A stretch of DNA of 46,886 nt from JAAYCB01 sp012744395 (GTDB taxonomy: Bacteria; Planctomycetota; Planctomycetia; Pirellulales; Thermoguttaceae), in NCBI GenBank assembly GCA_028703175.1, contig JAQVNJ010000036.1, positions 1 through 46,886 on the forward strand, written 5' to 3'. Numbering within the stretch: position 1 is the first letter of the stretch; every line of letters starts with the position of its first letter. Of the stretch, positions 40,980-46,886 are shown piece by piece. The position numbers were made by a program, and so were the translations under genes. The notes below the pieces were generated by a model, which ran no database searches, was not told where the DNA came from, and saw only the letters and a list, made by a program, of their open reading frames with translations.

Positions 40980-42161
40980 ATGTCGTCGAAAGAAACCTGC
41001 GGCAGTCCGCGGCGGTTTCTGCCTGCCGTTGCAGCGGGAATCGCCTTGGCCGGATTTTTTCCCAAGGTGGCCCATGCTCAATCCGCGTCGGGCGAGGCGG
41101 CCTGCTGGCAGACGATCGCCCCTTTCTTCTCGCCTCCCCCCGAGTTTGCGGGCGAGCTGGGCGCGTATCGCTCCCCGTTGCGGTTCGCCGACGGCAGCCC
41201 GGTCGAAACGCCCGAGGACTGGGGCCGGCGCCGCGCGGAGATTCTCCAGCAGTGGCACGCCTTGATGGGCACGTGGCCGCCGCTGATCACCGACCCCGAG
41301 GTGGAGGTTTTGGAGACGCAGCGGCGTGAGAACTTCGAACAGCGCCAGGTCCGGTTCCGCTGGACGCCGAATGAATGGACCACCGGCTACCTGTTGATCC
41401 CGGACGGCGAAAAGCCGCGGCCCGCAGTGGTGGCGGTCTACTACGAGCCGGAGACGGCGATCGGCTTGGGCAAGGAGTATCGCGACTTCGCCTACCAGTT
41501 GGCGCGCCGCGGCTTCGTGGCCCTGTCGCTGGGCACGACCGAGGCGACCGCGGCGAGGACCTATGCCCTCTACTATCCGGACATCGACCACGCCGAGGTG
41601 CAGCCGCTCTCGATGTTGGCCTACGCGGCCGCCAATGCCTGGTACGTTCTGGCCCAATGCCCCGCGGTCGACTCGCAGCGGATCGGCATCGTGGGGCACT
41701 CGTTTGGAGGCAAGTGGGCGATGTTCGCCTCCTGCCTGTTCGACAAATACGCCTGCGCGGCCTGGTCGGACCCGGGGATCGTGTTCGACGATCGGCCGAG
41801 CGTCAACTATTGGGAGCCGTGGTATCTGGGCTACCACCCGCGCCCGTGGCGCAAGCGGGGCCTGATCACCGAGGAGAATCCCGCCCGCGGACTCTATCCG
41901 CAATTGCTGGCCGCCGGCCGGGACTTGCACGAGCTGCACGCGCTGATGGCCCCGCGGCCTTTCCTCGTCTCGGGCGGCTCGGAGGATCCGCCCCGGCGGT
42001 GGATCCCGCTGAACCACGCGATCGCCGTCAATCGCCTGCTCGGCCAGGCGAATCGGGTTGCCATGACCAACCGCGCGGAACACTCGCCCAACGAGCAGTC
42101 GAACGCTCAGATCTATGCGTTTTTCGAGTCATTCTTGATGAAGACGAGCGCACGGGACTGA
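40980..42161 (+). CDS. Secreted alpha/beta hydrolase (dienelactone hydrolase-like)
   Basis: 393 residues from ATG 40980 with GGGAG eight bases upstream. A TAT-like or Sec signal (SPRRFLPAVAAGIALAGFFP, cleavage after AHAQ) is present. GIVGHSFGGKWAMF contains the nucleophile Ser in GHSFGG, and NRAEHSPNEQSN probably supplies the His near the C-terminus; VSGGSEDPPRRW has the acidic residue. The family includes acetyl xylan esterase and dienelactone hydrolase. A role as a deacylase for the glycan cluster is an inference from place. It follows the ceramidase-like pair and its last 49 bases overlap the convergent kinase gene. Confidence 0.85.
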   Translation: MSSKETCGSPRRFLPAVAAGIALAGFFPKVAHAQSASGEAACWQTIAPFFSPPPEFAGELGAYRSPLRFADGSPVETPEDWGRRRAEILQQWHALMGTWPPLITDPEVEVLETQRRENFEQRQVRFRWTPNEWTTGYLLIPDGEKPRPAVVAVYYEPETAIGLGKEYRDFAYQLARRGFVALSLGTTEATAARTYALYYPDIDHAEVQPLSMLAYAAANAWYVLAQCPAVDSQRIGIVGHSFGGKWAMFASCLFDKYACAAWSDPGIVFDDRPSVNYWEPWYLGYHPRPWRKRGLITEENPARGLYPQLLAAGRDLHELHALMAPRPFLVSGGSEDPPRRWIPLNHAIAVNRLLGQANRVAMTNRAEHSPNEQSNAQIYAFFESFLMKTSARD

Positions 42162-44026
42162 CCTGGCGCGTCATCGGAGCCGATGGGGCGCGCCGCAAGG
42201 CAGACCCGGCGGACATTCCCATCGTCTCCGCGGAATCCGATCGCCAGTTGGCGGCGCGGCTGGCCGGCGCCCGCCCGCATCCAATCCCGAATCTCGCCCT
42301 CGCCGAGCGGCGAGCCCTGTTCGCTGGTCGCGCGTTGGCAGAGTTCGAGCAGGGAGCGTTGGACGAGTTGATCGGCGGAGACTCCCAGCATCCGCGCTGC
42401 CTGGGCATTCGACTCGAGGATCTTCCCATCAGGGTCGACGAGGAGGAGCCCGCAGGGGGCGAAATCGACGACCGCGCGGTAGCGCTCTTCGGCCTCCCGC
42501 AGGGACTGCTCCAGCTGCTTCCAGGCGGTGATGTCCACGTGCGAGCCCGCCATGCGGTACGCCTTTCCGTTTGCGTCGCGGAGGGCCACTCCGCGGGCGA
42601 GAATCCAACGGTAGGAGCCATCCTTGTGGCGCAGGCGGTACTCGTATTCGTAGTGCGAGGTCGTGCCGTTGATGTGCGCGTAGTTGGCGGCCAAGACGCG
42701 GTCCCGCTCGTCGGGGTGGAGCCGTTGCGACCACTCGTCAAGATGGTTGGCGAGCTCGTGGTCTTCGTAGCCGAGAATGCTCTTCCAGCGCGGCGAGAAG
42801 AAGACCTCGTCGGTCACCAGGTCCCAGTCCCAAAGGCCGTCCTGGGAGCCGCGGACGGCCAATTCGAACCGTTCGCGGCTGCGGCGCATCTCCTCCTCGG
42901 CCCGGCGCCGCTGCACTTCCTGCCAGGTCTGGATTTCCAGGCCCAGCGCGGTGGCCGATGCGTGGCGCTCGGCCGGTGCCTTGGACAGGGCGCGGAGGCA
43001 GGCGGCTTCGAGCGTGCGGGGCACATCGGGCCACAGCTCGCGGGGTGGTGTTGGTGCGTCGCGGACCAGCTTCTCCAACACCTCCACCGTACTGGAGCCG
43101 ATGAACGGCGGCTGTCCCGTGAGAATCTCGTAGAGAATCGCGCCCAGGCCGTAGATGTCCGCGCGGTGGTCGATCAGATCGAGGCGGCCCTCGGCCTGCT
43201 CGGGGGCCATGTAGGCCGGCGTGCCCACGATGTCGCCCTGGAGGGTCTGCGTGGCGTCCGCCGACCAGCACCGCGTGTCGAGATGCGTCCTGCCGTGTTC
43301 GCGCGGATCGCCGAGCACCTTGGCCACGCCCCAGTCGAGCACCAGCACCTCGCCGAAATCACCCAGGAGCACGTTTTCCCCTTTGAGGTCGCGGTGAATC
43401 ACGCCGCGCGAATGCGCGTAGGCGACCGTGTTGCAGACCGCGACAAACGCACTGAGCAGCGAGACCAGGCCGAGGGGGTCTGCTTCGCCTGCCCGCCGCG
43501 CTTGATGGTAATCCTGCGAGGCCTGGGCGAGCGTGCGGCCGTGCACGAAACGCATGCTGTAGAAAGGCGCGCCGGACCGCGGGGCGGCGACGAGTTCATA
43601 GACCGGCACAATCCCCGGATGCTCGAGCTGGCCGGTGATCTGCGCCTCTTGAAGAAACCGGCTACGGACCCGGCCGTGCCGGAGAAGCTCCGGCCGAAGC
43701 GTCTTCAAGGCCACTTCCCGGTGGAGTTGCCTGTCGCGCGCCCGCCATACCTGGCCGATGCCGCCCTCGGCGTGAAGACGGTCCATCGCGTAGCGCGACT
43801 CGGGCCAGTCGCTCGGCGGAGCCTCCAGTCCGTGCCCGTCCGGCTCGCGGCGGCCGCCATCGCCCGCCGCGCCGGCGGGCGATGGCGGCGGTTCGGCCGC
43901 GCCCGGCGATGCGTAATCCGTGGTTTGCTGGTAATCCGCCGCCGACTCGCCCGAGCCCGCCGTCGAATTCGGCAAGCGCGTGTCCCGTCTCTCGACGTCC
44001 CTGTCGGATCGTGATTCACCGGTCAC
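42113..44026 (-). CDS. Hanks-type Ser/Thr kinase with two PAS domains
   Basis: 637 residues from GTG 44026, GGGAGG six bases upstream. The kinase domain spans about 78-365: glycine loop LHAEGGIGQVWRARD, Lys108 in EVALKTL, catalytic HRDLKGENVLL (His211), LDWGVAK (DWG for DFG, common in planctomycetes) and GTPAYMAPEQAEG. A short charged helix (QEVQRRRAEEEMRRSRERFE) links to PAS1 (about 383-503; VRGSQDGLWDWDLVTDEVFF, YRWILARGVALRD) and PAS2 (about 510-632; VVDFAPCGLLLVDPDGKILE). No membrane helix is seen, so PAS2 and PAS1 would sense a cytoplasmic signal at the C-terminus. It overlaps the convergent hydrolase gene by 49 bases. Confidence 0.9.
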   Translation of the reverse strand: MTGESRSDRDVERRDTRLPNSTAGSGESAADYQQTTDYASPGAAEPPPSPAGAAGDGGRREPDGHGLEAPPSDWPESRYAMDRLHAEGGIGQVWRARDRQLHREVALKTLRPELLRHGRVRSRFLQEAQITGQLEHPGIVPVYELVAAPRSGAPFYSMRFVHGRTLAQASQDYHQARRAGEADPLGLVSLLSAFVAVCNTVAYAHSRGVIHRDLKGENVLLGDFGEVLVLDWGVAKVLGDPREHGRTHLDTRCWSADATQTLQGDIVGTPAYMAPEQAEGRLDLIDHRADIYGLGAILYEILTGQPPFIGSSTVEVLEKLVRDAPTPPRELWPDVPRTLEAACLRALSKAPAERHASATALGLEIQTWQEVQRRRAEEEMRRSRERFELAVRGSQDGLWDWDLVTDEVFFSPRWKSILGYEDHELANHLDEWSQRLHPDERDRVLAANYAHINGTTSHYEYEYRLRHKDGSYRWILARGVALRDANGKAYRMAGSHVDITAWKQLEQSLREAEERYRAVVDFAPCGLLLVDPDGKILESNAQAARMLGVSADQLVQRSLLELCQRATSEQGSPLGEGEIRDWMRAGAGQPRRQLAIGFRGDDGNVRRVCLAARPIGSDDAPGQSRALVFIKNDSKNA

Positions 44027-44122
44027 ATTCTACCTCCCGCCAGTCTTGACCCTGAGCACACGCCGGCCTGCGTGGAGAATCATCGGGCCACTGCCAACGC
44101 CCCCCGCAAGGCAACCGATCGC

Positions 44123-45238
44123 CTACTTTGAGCCGGCGATCGCGGACAACGCGCTGGTGAACACCTCGGCCTGCCGCATCATTCCCAGGTCGTTGGGATG
44201 GCAGCCGTCAACCGTTCCCTCCGTGTCGTCTCCGAGCATCCCCTCACTGGCGAGAAAATGCAGGTTCTTCACGCCTTCGGCCGTCAATTTCTCGTGGATC
44301 GCGCGGAGAATCCGCCCCTTCTCCGTGGGGCAGACGTTCCTGACACTGCAATCCTCGGCAAGCAAAATCGGCGTATCCGGGCGGGCCGCGCGGAGCGTCT
44401 TCACGAACGGCTCGATCCGTGTCGACACCAGGTCCGGCGTCATGTTCCACAGGCAATCGAGGACATAGACGGATGGATCGAGCTCGGCCAACAGATCGGC
44501 CATCGCCGGCTCCATCCGCCCGCTGCCGCTGAACCCCAGGTTGATGACCGGCGTGTTCAAACGCCGGCCGACGATCGCCGGAAAGGCCATGCCCGGCCGC
44601 GATGCGCAGCCGCCGTGGGTGATCGACGTGCCGTAAAACACGATCGGTTTGCGCCCCGTGCGCGCCGCGTCGGCCCCCGCAAGGGTGTACTGCCTGGCAA
44701 CGCCGATTTCCACGGATGTCACGCCGTTGTAGAGTGGCAGATAGAGCAGGCACGGCTGCCCGGCGGGCGGCGTGAACCTGGCTGTGTTGGTCGCGGCCGC
44801 CGGTCTGCCATTGGCCACGAATTGCCACCGCCCGGACGGATCCTTGCTGTACAAATCCACGCCGCTGACCCCCGTGGCCGGCATGTGGGGCATGCTCAGG
44901 CGGTCGTTGATCAGTGTCCAGCGGACCTGGATCGACGGGGCATCCGTTGAAAACGGGACGCACATCCCGGCGCTGTGGTGGCTCAGCCCCCAGACCGACG
45001 GCGTCACGACGCCCTCGGCCTTGGCCGGCAGGCGGTCGTAGAACGCCCTGGTGTTGGTCCACCCCTTCCCCTCGACGACGAGGTCCTTGCAGTCATACCA
45101 CCGCGTCGCGCCGTCCGCGGCCGCCGTGGCCGCCGTGGCCTTTTCCGCGGCGGTCTCCGCGGCGAAGCTGACGCTTGGCGCGGCAAAGGCGAGCAGGCAG
45201 ACAACGAAAATCCGGGATTTGCCCTGGCCAGGTTTCAT
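44123..45238 (-). CDS. Secreted SGNH hydrolase (SsfX3-like)
   Basis: 371 residues from ATG 45238 with AAGGAG eight bases before it. Signal peptide (RIFVVCLLAFAAPSVSFAAE). Residues about 45-180 form a beta-sandwich of the SsfX3 N-terminal type (TRWYDCKDLVVEGKGWTNTR, WTLINDRLSMPHMPATGVSG). The catalytic domain has VFYGTSITHGG (nucleophile Ser), NLGFSGSGRMEP (Gly), YVLDCLWNMTPD (Asn) and DGCHPNDLG (Asp-x-x-His). The four SGNH blocks are intact. An esterase or deacetylase acting on a glycan is likely. It follows a glycosidase-like gene on minus after 93 bases. Confidence 0.9.
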   Translation of the reverse strand: MKPGQGKSRIFVVCLLAFAAPSVSFAAETAAEKATAATAAADGATRWYDCKDLVVEGKGWTNTRAFYDRLPAKAEGVVTPSVWGLSHHSAGMCVPFSTDAPSIQVRWTLINDRLSMPHMPATGVSGVDLYSKDPSGRWQFVANGRPAAATNTARFTPPAGQPCLLYLPLYNGVTSVEIGVARQYTLAGADAARTGRKPIVFYGTSITHGGCASRPGMAFPAIVGRRLNTPVINLGFSGSGRMEPAMADLLAELDPSVYVLDCLWNMTPDLVSTRIEPFVKTLRAARPDTPILLAEDCSVRNVCPTEKGRILRAIHEKLTAEGVKNLHFLASEGMLGDDTEGTVDGCHPNDLGMMRQAEVFTSALSAIAGSK

Positions 45239-45331
45239 TTCGGTCGCTCCTTGCAGAAGAATCAGTGAAGTGTTTGTTGAAGCCGGAATGGCCGCGGTCG
45301 AGGCCATTGAGTTTTGCGTCATGGCGCCAGG

Positions 45332-46342
45332 TCAAACAGCGCCGTGTCGGGAGTCTGGAACCTGTATACGAAGCGCCGCTGGGCGACGGGGAGCGTCTTC
45401 CCGGAATAGAGTTCCCGGACTGATGAAGAAGTCGAAATCCGCTGAACTGTAGAGCCGTTCATACTCCAGGTGGCCGGCCCAGACCATCCGCGCGTTGGTC
45501 AACTCGATGATGTATCCGAAGAACATCCCGATCTGGCGATGCTTCGGAACGAGCGTGCGCGTCTTCGCGGCCAGCTCGAGCGCCGTGTCGGCGATGAGGT
45601 CGCCGGTAAACTGCGCGTAATCGACGACGTCCTGCTCGGTCGCGGGATCGCGGATCAGATTGTCGAACGAGGCGCGGTCGAGGCGTTCCAGCGCGGGAAG
45701 GGGCGCTTCCGGCTTGCCGTGCGCTTGGCGCCACGCCCGCCAGGCCTGCGCCTTGGCGCGGCCGGCGACGCCGCGGCTGTAGTCCATCCACTCGTCGGTC
45801 TGGCCGCAGGCCAGCAGGCATGCCTTGACGCGGTCGCCGTACCGCTGTTCCATGTGCTTGACGACCGCCTCGAGGTATTCGGCCGTCGCCTTGCGCCAAG
45901 CCGGGTTGGCACAGACGCAGCTCAGCATGGTAAAACTCTCGCACTCGGCGCTGTGGCCGCCGAGGGCCAGTTGGCGCTGGAGCCAGATCGGCGTGTTCAG
46001 GTCGATCATGCAGATGAAATCCGCGTCCGGATTCACGGCCAGCACGTCGTCGAATTGCCTGTTGAGCGAATCGAAATCAACCTTGCCGAACCAGCGCCAC
46101 ACCGGAGGATACTTGCTGTAGGGCTGCCCCAGCGAGTTGGCCGTGTTCGCCGGGAAGATGCAGACGGTGTCGACCCCCGCCTCCTTGAACTGCCGCATCG
46201 CGGCGAACTCCGGCCAGAACGACCGGTAGGCAAACAAGGATTGCTTCGGGGCATCGGCGGCCCGGACGGCGCAGACGAACAATCCCGCCAGCGCCGGCAC
46301 AACGGCCGCGACACACCAGGTGGATCGTGCTTTGCGATTCAT
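45332..46342 (-). CDS. Secreted glycoside-hydrolase-like protein, C-terminally short
   Basis: 336 residues from ATG 46342 with GGGAG five bases upstream; the open frame extends 89 codons further but lacks signals. Signal peptide (TWCVAAVVPALAGLFVCAVR). The body has FKEAGVDTVCIFPANTANSL, ADFICMIDLNTPIWLQRQLA and KACLLACGQTDEWMDYSR, resembling the TIM barrel of GH42/GH14-like enzymes, with an E in TDEWMD as candidate acid/base. The sequence ends in ADFDFFISPGTLF, a point where relatives normally continue several hundred residues (recalled, not searched). The last 24 residues read like a frame-shifted tail. It could be a pseudogene or a naturally short form. Confidence 0.6.
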   Translation of the reverse strand: MNRKARSTWCVAAVVPALAGLFVCAVRAADAPKQSLFAYRSFWPEFAAMRQFKEAGVDTVCIFPANTANSLGQPYSKYPPVWRWFGKVDFDSLNRQFDDVLAVNPDADFICMIDLNTPIWLQRQLALGGHSAECESFTMLSCVCANPAWRKATAEYLEAVVKHMEQRYGDRVKACLLACGQTDEWMDYSRGVAGRAKAQAWRAWRQAHGKPEAPLPALERLDRASFDNLIRDPATEQDVVDYAQFTGDLIADTALELAAKTRTLVPKHRQIGMFFGYIIELTNARMVWAGHLEYERLYSSADFDFFISPGTLFREDAPRRPAALRIQVPDSRHGAV

Positions 46343-46565
46343 CAGATCTCCCATCCGCCTCCCCATCGAGCGGCTGTTCCGTTCACCCGCTGGGCCCATC
46401 GCGACCCGGCCGGCCAACGGATCGTCCAAAGACGGCACGTTTCCACGGGCCAGCCGATGGCTGTCGCTTGCCGCGGCGGGGCAGCCGACAACGGGCGGGA
46501 CTCGCGGCCGGCGGGCTCCGCTGAGTCCGGAGACGGGCGATGGCCGCGTGCCGGCGCGCCGATCC
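46343..46565. other. Short spacer between two minus-strand genes
   Basis: About 220 bases between the start of the glycosidase-like gene and the stop of the ceramidase-like gene to the right. No gene with a ribosome site and no clear promoter or terminator were seen. Confidence 0.4.
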
Positions 46566-46886
46566 TCACGGCTTGAGCTGCTGGAGCAGTCGCACGGCGC
46601 AGTCCGCAAGCATCTCGCCGCCGCCCGGCTCGATCCAGCTGCAAACGGTCTCGTAGCTGCCTTCGGCGAAGGCCTTGCGGGTGGGCACGTAGTCGGGGCA
46701 GTCCTGGGAGAGTTCGACGACCATCGTGTTGGGAAACGGCGAGGCCTTCTTGATTGCCAACCCGAGGTCGACGAACACCTCGCCCGGCAGCCCGACCAGC
46801 GCCGTGTCGTTGCCCAGGCGGATGGCCTGGACCAGCGCGGGGAGCTTGCCGGCGGGGCGGTACTTGAAGCTGATGATCTCGTAGGC
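46566..46886 (-). CDS. Neutral ceramidase-like protein, C-terminal end only
   Basis: The frame is open to the right edge, so the gene starts outside the window; 106 residues are visible. AYEIISFKYRPAGKLPALVQ, GNDTALVGLPGEVFVDLGLA and YVPTRKAFAEGSYETVC match the C-terminal domain of neutral/alkaline ceramidase-like proteins, with GEMLADCAVRLLQQLKP as the last helix. This is the fourth member of the family in 47 kb. It probably heads an operon with the glycosidase-like and SGNH genes on minus, inferred from orientation. Confidence 0.75.
   Translation of the reverse strand, partial: AYEIISFKYRPAGKLPALVQAIRLGNDTALVGLPGEVFVDLGLAIKKASPFPNTMVVELSQDCPDYVPTRKAFAEGSYETVCSWIEPGGGEMLADCAVRLLQQLKP

Noticed and set aside
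41375..44014. Open frame on plus across the kinase gene
   Set aside because: Spans two real genes in a different frame, low-complexity translation, no start signal.

Overview
This GC-rich window (roughly two thirds G+C by eye) looks like a chromosome fragment of a planctomycete, probably near the Pirellulales. That assignment rests on the gene families and was not tested by phylogeny. Indicators are a membrane M50 peptidase fused to an HlyD-type adaptor, Hanks kinases with a DWG in place of DFG, several ceramidase-like secreted proteins, a TAT-signalled Gfo/Idh/MocA oxidoreductase beside a TIM-barrel isomerase, DUF2752, PQQ-like propellers, a GH99-like WbsX protein, and short dispersed intergenic repeats of kinds I associate with this phylum. 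An LpxA gene indicates a lipid A-type outer membrane. I saw no tRNA, rRNA, CRISPR array, transposase or phage gene.

Layout. Positions 1-4307: 3' part of an M50-HlyD protein (+), then a two-gene unit (-) of a secreted small-propeller-like protein and a PHP-like secreted protein. 4740-10139: a TAT-exported amidohydrolase (+), then a minus-strand pair of a WbsX/GH99-like glycosidase with three similar beta-sandwich modules and a ceramidase-like protein. 10345-15592: a tiny lipoprotein (+), then a minus-strand regulatory unit of an ECF sigma factor, an anti-sigma/alpha-macroglobulin-like fusion and a secreted 242-residue protein, plus a decayed HEIVH peptidase gene. 15784-25694: housekeeping and envelope genes (TPR protein, DUF2752, VIT/CCC1 transporter, alpha/beta hydrolase, PQQ-like propeller, FHA membrane protein, sugar-nucleotide epimerase, LpxA).

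26297-46886 is catabolic: a sialidase-like, Gfo/Idh/MocA and isomerase run on plus; a small hypothetical, a GNAT and a GH2 enzyme on minus; a 1163-residue double flavoprotein on minus, divergent from two tandem ceramidase-like genes and a secreted alpha/beta hydrolase on plus; a Hanks kinase with two PAS domains; an SGNH esterase; a C-terminally short glycosidase-like gene; and the 3' end of another ceramidase-like gene at the right edge.

Together the secreted glycosidases, esterases, ceramidase-like amidases and flavo/NAD oxidoreductases suggest extracellular or periplasmic breakdown of a complex acylated glycan or glycolipid without SusC/SusD-type uptake. The substrate is not determined by the sequence. 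The most unusual items are the macroglobulin-type anti-sigma fusion, the double flavoprotein with a discoidin-like insertion, the ceramidase paralogues that differ at the expected nucleophile, and the triplicated module of the WbsX protein.
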